The notes under the pieces were generated by a model. That model worked only from the letters and a program-made list of their open reading frames with translations, had not been told where the DNA came from and did no database searches. DNA of 64,000 bases. It comes from an uncultured Pelagibacteraceae bacterium (lineage in GTDB: Bacteria > Pseudomonadota > Alphaproteobacteria > Pelagibacterales > Pelagibacteraceae). This document shows, piece by piece, positions 21,200 to 34,728 of this stretch. Both the position numbers and the translations under genes were made by a program. Within the stretch, counting starts at the first letter, position 1. Every line of letters begins with the position of its first letter. The DNA lies in assembly GCA_902570695.1 (NCBI GenBank), contig CACFZE010000003.1, positions 62,001-126,000 of the forward strand, written 5' to 3'.

Positions 21200-21754
21200 T
21201 TATGCCTCTATCATTTGTTTTTGAATTTGTTGCAGTTTGTTTTTAATAGAATTATCTACCATTGTACTTCCCACTTTTAATACCAAGCCACCAATTAAAC
21301 TTGGGTCAAATTTATAATTTAACTGTATCTTAGCTCCAAAGTTTTGAGATAACTCTTCTTTAATTTTAGAAATATCTGTTTCATTAAGTTCTTTAGCTGA
21401 AAAAAGCTCTGCTTTTATCTCGCCTCTAGCTTTCGAACATACCTCTATAAAATCACTTAAAATTTTTTCTAAATAAAAAAATCTTCTTTTTTGTATTAAA
21501 AAAACCAGAAATCTTTTTAAAAGATTATCAAAATTGTTTTTTTCAGAAATTGTTTCAATAACTCTAGTTAAATCCTCAATGCTTGTCGTGGGGTTTTTGA
21601 TTAAATATCTAAATTCTTCACTTTCATTTATGAGTCTACTTATTGCAACGACTTGTTCCTCTACTTTTGCTAGAGATTTATCTTCAGTAGCCAGCTCAAA
21701 TAATGCTTGTGCGTAACTGTTATTAGAAGTTATTGATATTTTGTTTTCGCTCAA
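21200..21754 (-). CDS. atpH: ATP synthase F1 delta subunit
   Basis: A 184-residue stator subunit that joins F1 to the peripheral stalk. NSYAQALFELA near the start and DPSLIGGLVLKVGSTMVDNSIKNKL at the end are the family signatures. It is the first gene of the F1 operon. The Fo genes are not in this window, the usual split arrangement in alphaproteobacteria. A 102-base gap to priA upstream may hold a promoter. Confidence 0.95.
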   Translation of the reverse strand: MSENKISITSNNSYAQALFELATEDKSLAKVEEQVVAISRLINESEEFRYLIKNPTTSIEDLTRVIETISEKNNFDNLLKRFLVFLIQKRRFFYLEKILSDFIEVCSKARGEIKAELFSAKELNETDISKIKEELSQNFGAKIQLNYKFDPSLIGGLVLKVGSTMVDNSIKNKLQQIQKQMIEA

Positions 21755-21792
21755 TTTATACTCTCAATTATGAAGATGTTTAAAATTTCGCT

Positions 21793-21821
21793 TAGATAAC
21801 ATACGAATTATCTGTCTTCAA
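21793..21821 (-). promoter_or_regulatory. Possible promoter of atpHAGDC
   Basis: Read on the minus strand, TTGAAG (21816-21821) is followed after 17 bases by TATCTA (21793-21798). These match consensus at 4 and 3 positions. The region is the largest gap (102 bases) inside the 28-gene minus-strand run, which is the main reason to suspect a start here. No hairpin with a T-run is visible after priA. Confidence 0.25.
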
Positions 21822-21856
21822 GGCTCAGATTGTGAAAAATGGTAAGATTTAATGGG

Positions 21857-23812
21857 CTAATTGAAGCTGATAGGGTCAACATCAACTGAAAGTTTTATTC
21901 CTTTGGAGAGTTGAAATTCTTTCAATACATCTTTCAATTTTTTCTGAATACTAGATGTTTTTTTTGCCCTTATTAATAGTCTATTTCTGAATTTTTGATT
22001 AATTCTATATATTGGGGCGTTTACGGGTCCTAAAACTTTTGCATCTATAGACTTTGATAAAATATTTTTTAGTTTTGCGGCATCTATATCTAATTTTTTT
22101 TCATTTGATGAAGATAAAATTAAAGCGATAAATCTTTCGTAGGGAGGTAAATTATTTTTTTTTCTTAAATTTAATTCATTTTCTAAAAATTTAAAAGGAT
22201 CTTCGTTTGTAATTTGATTTATAACTTCTGGTTTTAAATTGTATGTTTGGAAATAAATATTAGCTGGTTTGCCAGTTCTGCCCGCTCTTCCTGATAACTG
22301 GTGGTAAAGTTGTAAATTTTTTTCAGTGCTCCTAAGATCGTGTCCTTGAGAAGTTAAATCAATATCTAATACAACAATACAATTCAATTTTGGAAAGTGA
22401 AATCCTTTTGATATTAATTGAGTACCTACAATAATGTCTATTTCACCAGATATAATTTTATCTAATTTATCTTTACCAGATGCTTTATTCATTGTATCGC
22501 TAGAAAAAATTATTGTTTTTTTATTAGGAAAGAGGTTTTTAACTTCTTCAGCAATTTTTTCTACTCCAGGTCCACTAAATACAAACTCACAAACATCTCC
22601 TTTTTTACAATCTCTATTTAATTTTGACTTATATCCGCAGTAATGACACAAAAGAATTTTTTTATTTTTGTGAAATACTAAATTTATAGAACACCTTGGG
22701 CATGTAAAAACATTTAAACATTTTTTACATAAAACGTAGGGCGCAAAACCTCTTCTATTTATGAAGAAGAGAATTTGATCTTTTTTATTTAAATGTTCTT
22801 TTACTTTTTCAATAGTTTTGAGAGATATAGAACTTTTGGTCGCAAGTTGATTTTGATAAAGATCTATAACATGGTGTTTGGGTAAATTCGCACCTTTATA
22901 TCGATTAAGTAATCTTGAGTAATTATATTTTTTAATTTTAATATTTTCATATGTTTCGATTGATGGAACTGCAGTTACTAAATTTATTGGAATATTTTCA
23001 TGTTTAGCTCTTGATATTGCCATATCTCTAGCATTATAGATAATTCCTTCATCTTGTTTGTAAGATTGATCGTGTTCTTCATCTACAGTAATTAAACCCA
23101 GTTTTTTAAATGGTAGAAATAAAGATGATCTTGCTCCAATGGCTACTTTTATTCTGCCTGAGGATAAACCATTCCATATAATTTTTCTTTTTTTTTGACT
23201 TACTTTTGAATGCCAAACTGCAGGTTCAAATCCAAAATAAGATTTAAATTTTTTTTCAAATTCATTTGTTAGTCCTATTTCTGGTAATAAAATCAGAGCT
23301 TGTAATCCAATATTTAGAATTTTTTCAGTAGCTTTAAAATAAACTATTGTTTTGCCTGAACCTGTTGTTCCTTGAAGTAAATGAACTCTAAAACTGCTAT
23401 CATATTTTGATAATTCTTTATAAGCGTTATTTTGTTCTTCAGAAAGTTGATAAATTTTTTTTTCATTTGATGCATCGTATTTTAATAGATCTTTGTCATT
23501 TTTTATTTTTAAATTTTCGTCATTAATCAAATGTAGTTTTAAACACATTCCTAGGGGTACAAGATTATAGTTAGAAAACCACTTTAGAAAATTTATTGTA
23601 TTTTTACTTAGTGGTTCAATTTCAATTTTTTCAGTTATAGATTTTAATTTAAATTCTTTCTTATTCTTTTCTTCAAAAATATCCCAAATTACACCTATAA
23701 TATTTTTCTTACCAAAAGGTACTTTTACATAATCTCCCGGTTTTAATTTAATATTACTTAGATATGTAAATGGATGATCAAATATATTAGGCAATAGAAC
23801 AGGATATTTCAT
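21857..23812 (-). CDS. priA: Primosomal protein N' (replication restart helicase)
   Basis: A 651-residue 3'-5' DNA helicase that reloads the replisome at stalled forks. The Walker A motif GTTGSGKT lies at about 145-153, the DEEH box is in LITVDEEHDQSYKQ, and FFINRRGFAPYVLC, GTQLISKGFHFP and YHQLSGRAGRTGK are helicase and PriA motifs. Zinc-binding cysteines are in CKKCLNVFTCPRC and CHYCGYKS. It is shorter than the E. coli protein (732), chiefly at the N-terminus. It sits between lpdA and the atp genes; priA next to atpH is also seen in other alphaproteobacteria. Confidence 0.95.
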   Translation of the reverse strand: MKYPVLLPNIFDHPFTYLSNIKLKPGDYVKVPFGKKNIIGVIWDIFEEKNKKEFKLKSITEKIEIEPLSKNTINFLKWFSNYNLVPLGMCLKLHLINDENLKIKNDKDLLKYDASNEKKIYQLSEEQNNAYKELSKYDSSFRVHLLQGTTGSGKTIVYFKATEKILNIGLQALILLPEIGLTNEFEKKFKSYFGFEPAVWHSKVSQKKRKIIWNGLSSGRIKVAIGARSSLFLPFKKLGLITVDEEHDQSYKQDEGIIYNARDMAISRAKHENIPINLVTAVPSIETYENIKIKKYNYSRLLNRYKGANLPKHHVIDLYQNQLATKSSISLKTIEKVKEHLNKKDQILFFINRRGFAPYVLCKKCLNVFTCPRCSINLVFHKNKKILLCHYCGYKSKLNRDCKKGDVCEFVFSGPGVEKIAEEVKNLFPNKKTIIFSSDTMNKASGKDKLDKIISGEIDIIVGTQLISKGFHFPKLNCIVVLDIDLTSQGHDLRSTEKNLQLYHQLSGRAGRTGKPANIYFQTYNLKPEVINQITNEDPFKFLENELNLRKKNNLPPYERFIALILSSSNEKKLDIDAAKLKNILSKSIDAKVLGPVNAPIYRINQKFRNRLLIRAKKTSSIQKKLKDVLKEFQLSKGIKLSVDVDPISFN

Positions 23813-23831
23813 AAATTAATTATGATATATA

Positions 23832-25229
23832 TTATGAATGTATCTGTCTTTTATCTACTGATAATGCCGCTTCTTTTATAGCTTCAGAAAATGTTGGGTG
23901 TGCGTGACATGTTCTTGCAATATCTTCGGAACTAGCTCCAAATTCCATTGCGACAGCCATCTCAGCTATCATTTCTCCAGCATGAGGACCAATAATATGT
24001 ACACCAAGCACTTTATCAGTTGATTTGTCTGCCAAAATTTTTACAAAACCCTCTGGTTCATCAATTGCTTTGGCTCTTGAATTTGCCATAAAAGGAAATT
24101 TACCAATTTTATAACCTATGTTTTCTTTTTTTAATTGCTCCTCACTTTTGCCAACATAAGCAACCTCGGGGGATGTATAAACAACTCCAGGAATAATATC
24201 ATAATTAACATGACCTGATTGGCCTGCTATTAATTCTGCAACTGCAATTCCTTCCTCTTCAGCTTTGTGGGCTAACATTGGACCATCAATAACATCACCT
24301 ATTGCATAAATATTATTAACATTTGTTTCAAAATTTTTATTTACTTTAACTCTTCCTTTTTCATCTAACTTTACACCAACTTTATCTAAATTTAAGTTTT
24401 TAGTATAAGGTCTTCTACCTACAGAAATTAAAACAACATCAACATCATGTTTAACTTTTTGGCCATCATTTTGTGAAGTCTCAACCGTCACACCATTAGA
24501 GTTTTTAGTTATTTTATCAACTTTAGTATTAAGGTTGAATTTTATACCTTGCTTCTTTAATATTTTCATAAATTCATTTGAAATATCTCGATCCATTCCA
24601 GGCGTGATGTGATCTAAAAATTCAACGACTGTGACTTCAGTGCCAAGTCTTGACCAAACTGATCCCATTTCCAATCCTATATATCCTCCTCCAACAACAA
24701 TCATTTTGTTGGGGAGTTTGGGAATAGATAGGGCTCCAGTTGAAGAAAGAATTCTCTCTTCATCAAAATCTACTCCAGGCAATGAAACTGGCTCTGATCC
24801 TGTACTGATTATTGTTTTATCAGTTTGAATTATTTTAGTACCTTCAGAGCCTTCAATTTTTATTGATTTTTCGTTCTCAAACGAACCTTTCCCTTTAAAA
24901 TAAGTGACTTTGTTTTTTTTGAATAAAAATTCAACTCCTTTAGTCAAAACTGTTACGGCTTTGTCTTTATTTTTCATCATTTTATCTAAATTGAGTTTTA
25001 TTTCTCCAGTCTCAATTCCAATTTTTTCAAAATTTTTAGCACTGTGAAATTTTTCAGATAAATTAAGTAAACTTTTTGACGGGATACATCCAATATTTAA
25101 ACATGTCCCCCCTAGAGATCCTCTAGACTCTATGCATGCTGTTTTAAGTCCAAGTTGAGACAATCTAATTGCACAAACATATCCACCAGGGCCACCACCA
25201 ATTACTGTAACATCAAATTTTTCTGACAT
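23832..25229 (-). CDS. lpdA: Dihydrolipoyl dehydrogenase (E3)
   Basis: A 465-residue flavoprotein disulfide reductase that reoxidises lipoyl groups on E2. The redox pair is Cys43 and Cys48 in GGTCLNIGCIPSK. FAD and NAD sites are GGGPGGYVCA and GGGYIGLEMG. The catalytic C-terminal CHAHPTFSEAIKEAAL is complete. It lies 1 base after sucB, making it the E3 of the 2-oxoglutarate dehydrogenase complex. It may also serve other lipoyl complexes, which is inference. Confidence 0.97.
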   Translation of the reverse strand: MSEKFDVTVIGGGPGGYVCAIRLSQLGLKTACIESRGSLGGTCLNIGCIPSKSLLNLSEKFHSAKNFEKIGIETGEIKLNLDKMMKNKDKAVTVLTKGVEFLFKKNKVTYFKGKGSFENEKSIKIEGSEGTKIIQTDKTIISTGSEPVSLPGVDFDEERILSSTGALSIPKLPNKMIVVGGGYIGLEMGSVWSRLGTEVTVVEFLDHITPGMDRDISNEFMKILKKQGIKFNLNTKVDKITKNSNGVTVETSQNDGQKVKHDVDVVLISVGRRPYTKNLNLDKVGVKLDEKGRVKVNKNFETNVNNIYAIGDVIDGPMLAHKAEEEGIAVAELIAGQSGHVNYDIIPGVVYTSPEVAYVGKSEEQLKKENIGYKIGKFPFMANSRAKAIDEPEGFVKILADKSTDKVLGVHIIGPHAGEMIAEMAVAMEFGASSEDIARTCHAHPTFSEAIKEAALSVDKRQIHS

Positions 25230-25230
25230 A

Positions 25231-26505
25231 TTATAAATTTAAAAATAACCTTCTTGGATCTTCTAAGTTTTCTTTAACAGTTTTTAAAAAACTTACAGAT
25301 TCTTTTCCATCAATTATTCTATGATCATAAGACAATGCTAAAAACATTACAGGTCTAGCCTTTATTTCACCATCAACTACAACAGGTCTTTCAACGATAT
25401 TATGCATTCCAAGAACTGCTGATTGTGGAGGGTTTAAAATAGGAGTAGATAACATTGATCCATACACACCTCCATTGCTAATTGTAAATGTTCCCCCTTG
25501 AAGATCCTCTATAGTAAGACTACCATTTTTTGCTTTGTCTGATAGATCTTTTATGTTTTTTTCAATGTCTGCAAAAGACATTTCATCAGCATTTTTTAAT
25601 ACTGGAACTACTAATCCTTTTTCAGTTCCTACTGCAAAGCTCACATTATAATAATTTTTGTAAACCATTTCATCATTTTCAACTTCAGCATTTATTGCAG
25701 GAAATAATTTTAATCCTACTATACAAGCTTTCACAAAAAAGGACATGAAGCCAAGTTTAATTCCATAACTATTTTGGAAATCTTCCTGGTTATCTTTTCT
25801 CATTGAAATTACATTTGACATATCAACCTCGTTAAACGTTGTGAGCATAGCAGCATTATTTTGAGCCTCTTTTAAACGTTTAGCAATCGTTTGTCTTAGT
25901 CTTGACATTTTAATTCGTTCTTCTTCACCATATTTAATTTTTCTTTCGTTAGGTTGAGGGTTAGTTCCCATTAAACTTATTAAATCACCTTTTAAAATTC
26001 TTCCATCTTTACCTGTCCCTTTTACTTCATCTAAATTAATTTTATTTTCAACAACCATTTTTCTCACAGCAGGAGAAAGTGTTTTATTTTGTTTTATAGG
26101 TTTTGTTTCTTCAACTTCATCGGTTAATACCAATGGTTCTTCATCAAGCAATAAAGGTTCTTGAGTTTTTTTCGTATCTTTTTTCTTTTCGATTTCTAAA
26201 TTTATAACATTATTTTTTTCAACGTTTTCTTTAATCGGCTCATCTTCCTTTTCTTCTTGAAGAGCGCTACCTTCTGAAATCATTCCTAATACAGTTCCAA
26301 CTTCAACTGTATCACCATCTTTTGAGTTGATCTCTGATATAACACCACTTGCAGGTGCAGGAACTTCCAAGTTCACTTTGTCAGTCTCTAATTCTACTAC
26401 TGCTTCATCAGCAACTACATTATCACCTTTTTTCTTTAACCATTTAGTGACCGTAGCCTCTGTAATACTCTCTCCCAAAACTGGAACTAATATTTTTTCA
26501 CTCAT
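25231..26505 (-). CDS. sucB: 2-oxoglutarate dehydrogenase E2 (dihydrolipoyl succinyltransferase)
   Basis: A 424-residue E2 with one lipoyl domain (Lys43 in [11 protein letters not shown]). A long charged linker (about 80-140) leads to a peripheral-subunit-binding segment ([27 protein letters not shown], in part), then the catalytic domain. The active-site motif [15 protein letters not shown] is intact. The protein forms the core that passes succinyl from the E1 product to CoA. It directly follows sucA and precedes lpdA. Confidence 0.96.
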   Translation of the reverse strand: MSEKILVPVLGESITEATVTKWLKKKGDNVVADEAVVELETDKVNLEVPAPASGVISEINSKDGDTVEVGTVLGMISEGSALQEEKEDEPIKENVEKNNVINLEIEKKKDTKKTQEPLLLDEEPLVLTDEVEETKPIKQNKTLSPAVRKMVVENKINLDEVKGTGKDGRILKGDLISLMGTNPQPNERKIKYGEEERIKMSRLRQTIAKRLKEAQNNAAMLTTFNEVDMSNVISMRKDNQEDFQNSYGIKLGFMSFFVKACIVGLKLFPAINAEVENDEMVYKNYYNVSFAVGTEKGLVVPVLKNADEMSFADIEKNIKDLSDKAKNGSLTIEDLQGGTFTISNGGVYGSMLSTPILNPPQSAVLGMHNIVERPVVVDGEIKARPVMFLALSYDHRIIDGKESVSFLKTVKENLEDPRRLFLNL

Positions 26506-29403
26506 TTATTCAAATACTTTATTTATAATTTCTTGTTGTTCAGAATTATGTCTTCTTGCATAACCTGTAGCAGGTGTAGCATCTGGACTTCTTCCAATGT
26601 AAGAAACTGCATTGTTTTTAGCCTTAATAGTCTCTAATGTCCATTGTATATAATCTCTAACAGCAAACCAAGCACCCATATTTTTAGGCTCCTCTTGGCA
26701 CCAATAAAATTTTGCATTTTTTGCAAATGGTTTAAGCTCTTTAACCAAACTTTTTGCAGGGAAAGGATATAGTTGTTCAATTCTATACAAAATCACATCA
26801 TTGATTTTTAGTTTCTCTCTTGCCGCGAGAAGATCAAAATAAATTTTTCCAGAGCATAATATAATTTTTCTAATTTTTTTATCTTCTTTTAACTTAATAA
26901 AACCTTTTTGCTTAGTATCCCTAGCATGATCCCATAGCACTCTATGAAAAGAATTTTGTTTACTAAAATCTTCTAAATTTGATACACAATATTTATTTCT
27001 TAAAAGTGACTTAGGTGTCATTATAATTAGAGGTTTTCTAAAATCACGGTGCATTTGTCTTCTTAAAGCATGAAAATAATTTGCAGGAGTTGTACAGTTC
27101 ATAACTTGTAAATTATCATTTGCACATAATTGTAAGAATCTCTCTAACCTTGCAGAGGAGTGTTCTGGACCTTGTCCTTCATAACCATGAGGTAATAACA
27201 TGACTAGTCCTGATGCTCGTTTCCACTTTCTTTCACCAGATGATATAAATTGATCAATGATTACTTGAGCGCCATTTGCAAAATCACCAAATTGAGCTTC
27301 CCAAATTGTCAATGTATTCGGTTCTACTAAACTGTATCCATATTCAAATCCTAAAACTGCAAGTTCAGATAAAAAACTATCTACAATTTCAAAATTTTTT
27401 TGGTTACTAGATATATTGTTTAAAGGTATGTACCTTGAATTATCAATTTGATTTCTTAAAACTGAGTGTCTTTGACTAAAGGTACCTCTACCTGAGTCCT
27501 GACCTACTAACCTTACTGGATAACCTTCAACTAATAATGAACCAAATGCTAAAGACTCAGCTGTTGCCCAATCAATTCCTGAGCCTTCATTAATAGTTTT
27601 TTTTCTATTTTGCATAATTTTTGTTATGGTTTTGTGAATATTTTTATCAGTTGGAAAAACGTGTATTCTGTCAGAAATATTATTTAAAATTTTCAAATCT
27701 GATCCAGTTACACCTCTTTTATCTTTACCTCTTTCGGGTTTATATCTCGACCAAGTTCCCTCAAACCATCTAATTTTAGGTTTATAATCTTTCGCATTTT
27801 TAAATTGATCATCTAATAAATTTTTAAAATCAATAATTTGTTGATCTAAATCTTGTTTCGTAAAAAGTCCTTCATTTACTAGCTTTTCACCATAAATTTT
27901 AATTGTAGATGGATGAGATCTAATTTTTTTGTACATAAGTGGTTGGGTGAAAGATGGCTCATCTCCCTCATTATGTCCAAATCTTCTGTAACATATTAAA
28001 TCAATTACAACATCTCTATTAAATTTTAATCTAAACTCAGTTGCTATTCTAGTTGCGTAAACAACTGCCTCAGGATCATCTCCATTAACATGGATGATTG
28101 GTGCATCAACCATTTTACCTATGTCAGAAGGATAAGGGGAAGATCGCGCAAATCTAGGACTTGTTGTAAATCCAATTTGGTTGTTAACAATAATATGGAT
28201 TGTCCCTCCAGTGTTATGACCAGGAAGTCCAGACATTGCAAAGCACTCTGCTACTATTCCTTGTCCTGCAAATGCTGCATCACCGTGAATTAATATTGGT
28301 ATAACTTTATTTCTTTGTTTGTCTTTGTGGAAAAATTGTTTTGCTCTAGTTTGCCCAAGAACAACAGGATTGACCGCCTCTAAATGTGAAGGATTATCTG
28401 TTAAGCTAACGTGTACAGGATTTCCATCAAATTCTCTATCAGATGAGGCCCCTAAATGGTATTTGACATCTCCAGCACCATCTTCTGAACCATCCATTTC
28501 ACCAGCAAATTCATTAAAAATTCTTTTATAAGACTTTTGTAAAACGTTTGCTAAGACATTTAGTCTTCCTCTATGTGACATTCCTATTTTAACTTCTTTT
28601 ATTTTGGATTGTCCTCCGATTTTTATAATTTGCTCAAGAGCAGGTATTAAACTTTCTCCACCATCTAAACCAAATCTTTTAGTACCAACGTATTTTGTGT
28701 TTAAAAATTTTTCAAATCCCTCTGCTTGTATTAATTTATTTAAAATTGCTTGCTTTCCATTTTTTGTAAACTTGAGTGCATTCTCATCTTTTTCAACTCT
28801 ATCTCTAAACCACATTCTCTCAGTTGGATTTGAAATATGCATGTATTCATAACCTATGGGACCACAATAAGTTTTTTTTAAAAAATTAAGTATTTCTCTA
28901 ATATTTGCACTTTTTTTATTTATTATTCCGTTTAGAAAAATTTCTTTGTCATAATCTTCTTTTTTAAAACCATAGTACTCAGGATGTAATTCGTCTAAAT
29001 ATTCTGACTTCATCAATTCTAAAGGATCTAATTTTGATAATAAATGTCCTCTTAAGCGATAAGCTCTTATCAAGGCTACAGCACTTATTGAATTTTTATT
29101 TGAATTTGCAATTACTTGGAAATTAAACTTGCTAGAATTATCTTTATTTTTTTCATTTTCTTTAGCTGTTTTCTCAACGTCTTCTATATTAATTTTTTTT
29201 GAAAAAGGTTTCCACGACGGTCCATTTATCTCATCGACTAATATCTTCATATCCTCATCTACACTTGAGAAATATTCAATCCAACTTTCAGATAGAGACG
29301 GATCTTTATTTATAAATTTTACATACATTTCCTCAATAAATGCACTATTCGCTTTATTTAGAAATGATGTTTTTTTATATTCCAGATTTTTAGGAGAGCT
29401 CAT
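26506..29403 (-). CDS. sucA: 2-oxoglutarate dehydrogenase E1
   Basis: A 965-residue thiamine-diphosphate enzyme that decarboxylates 2-oxoglutarate. Key segments include IGMSHRGRLNVLANVL, GDAAFAGQGIVAECFAMS, NQIGFTTSPRFARSS, RFGHNEGDEPSFTQP and LLPHGYEGQGPEHSSARLER. Length is normal for the family. It is the first of sucA-sucB-lpdA, 30 bases after sucD. The enzyme sits at the step where TCA carbon and nitrogen assimilation compete for 2-oxoglutarate. Confidence 0.97.
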   Translation of the reverse strand: MSSPKNLEYKKTSFLNKANSAFIEEMYVKFINKDPSLSESWIEYFSSVDEDMKILVDEINGPSWKPFSKKINIEDVEKTAKENEKNKDNSSKFNFQVIANSNKNSISAVALIRAYRLRGHLLSKLDPLELMKSEYLDELHPEYYGFKKEDYDKEIFLNGIINKKSANIREILNFLKKTYCGPIGYEYMHISNPTERMWFRDRVEKDENALKFTKNGKQAILNKLIQAEGFEKFLNTKYVGTKRFGLDGGESLIPALEQIIKIGGQSKIKEVKIGMSHRGRLNVLANVLQKSYKRIFNEFAGEMDGSEDGAGDVKYHLGASSDREFDGNPVHVSLTDNPSHLEAVNPVVLGQTRAKQFFHKDKQRNKVIPILIHGDAAFAGQGIVAECFAMSGLPGHNTGGTIHIIVNNQIGFTTSPRFARSSPYPSDIGKMVDAPIIHVNGDDPEAVVYATRIATEFRLKFNRDVVIDLICYRRFGHNEGDEPSFTQPLMYKKIRSHPSTIKIYGEKLVNEGLFTKQDLDQQIIDFKNLLDDQFKNAKDYKPKIRWFEGTWSRYKPERGKDKRGVTGSDLKILNNISDRIHVFPTDKNIHKTITKIMQNRKKTINEGSGIDWATAESLAFGSLLVEGYPVRLVGQDSGRGTFSQRHSVLRNQIDNSRYIPLNNISSNQKNFEIVDSFLSELAVLGFEYGYSLVEPNTLTIWEAQFGDFANGAQVIIDQFISSGERKWKRASGLVMLLPHGYEGQGPEHSSARLERFLQLCANDNLQVMNCTTPANYFHALRRQMHRDFRKPLIIMTPKSLLRNKYCVSNLEDFSKQNSFHRVLWDHARDTKQKGFIKLKEDKKIRKIILCSGKIYFDLLAAREKLKINDVILYRIEQLYPFPAKSLVKELKPFAKNAKFYWCQEEPKNMGAWFAVRDYIQWTLETIKAKNNAVSYIGRSPDATPATGYARRHNSEQQEIINKVFE

Positions 29404-29433
29404 TTTATTTTAATATAATACTAAATTTTGTTT

Positions 29434-30309
29434 TCAATTGGACAATTTATTTAACAATGTTTTTCCAATTTCTGAAGGAGATGTGGCAACTTCTATACCA
29501 CAATCTTCCATTTTTTTGATCTTATCTTTGGCCCCACCTTTGCCACCTGATATTATGGCGCCTGCATGTCCCATTCTTCTACCCGGTGGTGCTGTAACAC
29601 CTGCAATAAAACCAACCATGGGTTTTTTTATTTCATGATTTTTTACAAATTCAGCTGCTTCTTCTTCAGCTGATCCACCTATTTCACCAATCATTAAAAT
29701 TGATTTTGTTTCCTCATCCTTTAAAAATAAATCTAAACAATCAATGAAGTTCGTACCATTTATTGGATCACCACCTATACCTATACATGTTGATTGGCCC
29801 AAATCATTCTCAGTTGTTTGCGCAACAGCCTCGTAAGTCAAAGTTCCAGATCTTGATACAATACCAACAGAACCCTTTTTATGTATATTTCCTGGCATTA
29901 TTCCGATCTTACATTCGTCGGGGGTGATTATCCCAGGACAATTAGGACCGATTAATCTTGATTTTGAATTAAGTAACTTTTTTTTGACCTTAATCATATC
30001 AAGAACTGGTATACCCTCAGTGATACAAACGATTAATTCTAACTTTGCTTCAATAGCCTCTATGATTGCTGAGGATGCAAACTTAGCAGGAACATAAATC
30101 ATGGTTGCGTTGGCACCAGTTTTATCGACTGCATCTTTTACTGTATTAAATACTGGTCTATCTAGATGAGTTTGACCACCTTTTTTTGGCGTAACTCCTC
30201 CGACTAAATTTGTTCCATATTTAATTGCTTGCTCTGAATGAAAAGTTCCGTGACTACCCGTAAAACCTTGGCAAATTAACTTTGTGTTTTTATTAACTAA
30301 AACTGACAT
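29434..30309 (-). CDS. sucD: Succinyl-CoA synthetase alpha subunit
   Basis: A 291-residue subunit that carries the phosphohistidine, His248 in [29 protein letters not shown] binds CoA, and [19 protein letters not shown] is the second family signature. Together with SucC it makes ATP or GTP from succinyl-CoA. The ATG abuts the sucC stop. Confidence 0.97.
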   Translation of the reverse strand: MSVLVNKNTKLICQGFTGSHGTFHSEQAIKYGTNLVGGVTPKKGGQTHLDRPVFNTVKDAVDKTGANATMIYVPAKFASSAIIEAIEAKLELIVCITEGIPVLDMIKVKKKLLNSKSRLIGPNCPGIITPDECKIGIMPGNIHKKGSVGIVSRSGTLTYEAVAQTTENDLGQSTCIGIGGDPINGTNFIDCLDLFLKDEETKSILMIGEIGGSAEEEAAEFVKNHEIKKPMVGFIAGVTAPPGRRMGHAGAIISGGKGGAKDKIKKMEDCGIEVATSPSEIGKTLLNKLSN

Positions 30310-31470
30310 TTATTTAATAGCCTCTACAATTTTCTTAGCAGCATCTGATAAATCAGATGCAGAAATTAACTTGAGACCTGAATTATCAAGTATTTTTTTT
30401 CCCTCTTCAAAATTTGTTCCGGCCAATCTTACAACTAAAGGAACATTCATTTTTATTTCTTTTGCAGCATCCACAACACCTTGGGCAAGAACATCACATC
30501 TCATTATTCCGCCAAAAATATTAATCAATATTCCTTTAACATTTTTATCTGATAAAATTATTTTAAAAGCAGCTGCTACTTTTTCTTTAGAAGCCCCGCC
30601 ACCAACATCTAAAAAATTTGCTGGTTCCTTTCCATATAATTTAATTATGTCCATAGTTGCCATTGCAAGCCCAGCTCCATTAACCATGCATCCGATTGTT
30701 CCATCAAGCTTAATATATGCTAAATCATGCTTGCTAGCTTCTATCTCTGTTTCTTCTTCTTCATTGAGGTCTCTCAATTCAATTAGCTCTGGATGTCTAA
30801 ATAAAGCATTTCCATCAAAATTCATTTTTGCATCTAAACAAATCAACTCTTTCTCTTTTGTTAAAATTAAAGGATTAATTTCAATTAAATTAGCGTCATT
30901 TTCTATAAATAATTTGTATATAGACTTGATTAGACTAATTCCTTGTTCTTTTGTTTTTTCATCTAGATTAAAAATACTTATTATTTTATTACAATTTTCA
31001 TCAGAAATTTCGTTATCTAAATCTACTTTTGTTGTTAAAATTTTCTCAGGAGATTTGATCGCGACTTCTTCTATATCCATACCCCCTTGATCACTTGATA
31101 TAAAAGCTATCTTTGAACTTGCACGATCTACAACGCAAGACAAATAAAATTCTTTTTCAATGTTAGATGAAACTTCGACATATAATCTTTTAACAATTCT
31201 TCCGCTAGGTCCTGTCTGGTGAGTAATTAATTTTTTTCCAAGCAAGGATTTTGCTTCTATTTCAAGACTTTTTAAATCATTTACTATTTTAACTCCACCA
31301 GCTTTACCTCTACCTCCAGCATGGATTTGAGCTTTCAATACATATTTATCAGTTTTAAGGTTTTTAACTTTTTCTAATAATTCATTTACATCTAGAGCAT
31401 AAACTCCATCGGGAACTTTAGCTCCATATTTTCTAAGTATATTCTTTGCTTGGTGTTCGTGAATATTCAT
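30310..31470 (-). CDS. sucC: Succinyl-CoA synthetase beta subunit
   Basis: A 386-residue ATP-grasp subunit. [20 protein letters not shown] is the invariant start. [28 protein letters not shown] and [20 protein letters not shown] are family motifs. [15 protein letters not shown] near the end contacts the alpha subunit and phosphate. It lies 3 bases after mdh, giving the alphaproteobacterial mdh-sucC-sucD-sucA order. Confidence 0.97.
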   Translation of the reverse strand: MNIHEHQAKNILRKYGAKVPDGVYALDVNELLEKVKNLKTDKYVLKAQIHAGGRGKAGGVKIVNDLKSLEIEAKSLLGKKLITHQTGPSGRIVKRLYVEVSSNIEKEFYLSCVVDRASSKIAFISSDQGGMDIEEVAIKSPEKILTTKVDLDNEISDENCNKIISIFNLDEKTKEQGISLIKSIYKLFIENDANLIEINPLILTKEKELICLDAKMNFDGNALFRHPELIELRDLNEEEETEIEASKHDLAYIKLDGTIGCMVNGAGLAMATMDIIKLYGKEPANFLDVGGGASKEKVAAAFKIILSDKNVKGILINIFGGIMRCDVLAQGVVDAAKEIKMNVPLVVRLAGTNFEEGKKILDNSGLKLISASDLSDAAKKIVEAIK

Positions 31471-31473
31471 TAA

Positions 31474-33934
<2,461 letters not shown>

Positions 33935-33954
33935 GGATGTATTTAAATAAGTAA

Positions 33955-34728
33955 TTATGTGGTTGCAAGCATTTTCTTTATCTCAGCAATAGCTTTTGCT
34001 GGATTTAATCCTTTTGGACATGCGTTAGTGCAGTTCAAAATCGTATGGCATCTATAAAGCTTAAGTTCATCTGCAACCTTTTGAAGTCTTTCCTTTCTAT
34101 CTTCGTCTCTGCTATCCATTATCCATCTATAAGCTTGTAATAAAACTGCTGGACCTAAATACTTATCGCCATTCCACCAATAACTAGGACATGAAGTAGA
34201 ACAACAAGCACACATTATACATTCATAAGCTCCATCAAGTTTAGCTCTATCTTCTGGAGATTGATGTATTTCTGTTGTTTCACTTTTTGAATTATTTTTT
34301 AACCAAGGTTCAATGGATTGGTATTGTTTATATAATCCACTTAAGTCTCCTATTAAATCTTTTTTTACTTTTAAGTGAGGCAAAGGGTATATATCTATAT
34401 CTCCCTTAATTTCTACATGTGGCTTAGTACATGCAAGACCATTTTTTCCACCCATATTCATTGCACATGAACCACAAACTCCATGCGCACAAGATCTTCT
34501 ATATGCAAGTGTTGGATCAATTTCGTTTTTAATTTTATTTAGTATATCTAAAACTTTAGATGGACAATTGTCCATATCTACTTCATATGTGTCTATCCTT
34601 GGGTTCTCTCCAGTGGTTGGATCCCATCTATAAACATTTACTTTTCTAATATTCTTTGAACCAGTTTTGTCTTTAAAATATTTACCTTTATTAACTTTTG
34701 AGTTTTGTGGTAAATTTAATTGAACCAT
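33955..34728 (-). CDS. sdhB: Succinate dehydrogenase iron-sulfur subunit
   Basis: A 257-residue subunit carrying three clusters. The [2Fe-2S] ligands are Cys80, Cys85, Cys88 and Cys100 ([15 protein letters not shown] and GLAC). The [4Fe-4S] and [3Fe-4S] ligands are in [17 protein letters not shown] and [12 protein letters not shown]. It passes electrons from the flavin of SdhA to ubiquinone. The start shares one base with the sdhA stop. Confidence 0.97.
   Translation of the reverse strand: MVQLNLPQNSKVNKGKYFKDKTGSKNIRKVNVYRWDPTTGENPRIDTYEVDMDNCPSKVLDILNKIKNEIDPTLAYRRSCAHGVCGSCAMNMGGKNGLACTKPHVEIKGDIDIYPLPHLKVKKDLIGDLSGLYKQYQSIEPWLKNNSKSETTEIHQSPEDRAKLDGAYECIMCACCSTSCPSYWWNGDKYLGPAVLLQAYRWIMDSRDEDRKERLQKVADELKLYRCHTILNCTNACPKGLNPAKAIAEIKKMLATT

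Noticed and set aside
30284..31090. Long plus-strand open frame of 268 codons
   Set aside because: It is antisense to sucC, which has all family motifs; the translation is serine- and isoleucine-rich with no recognisable feature.
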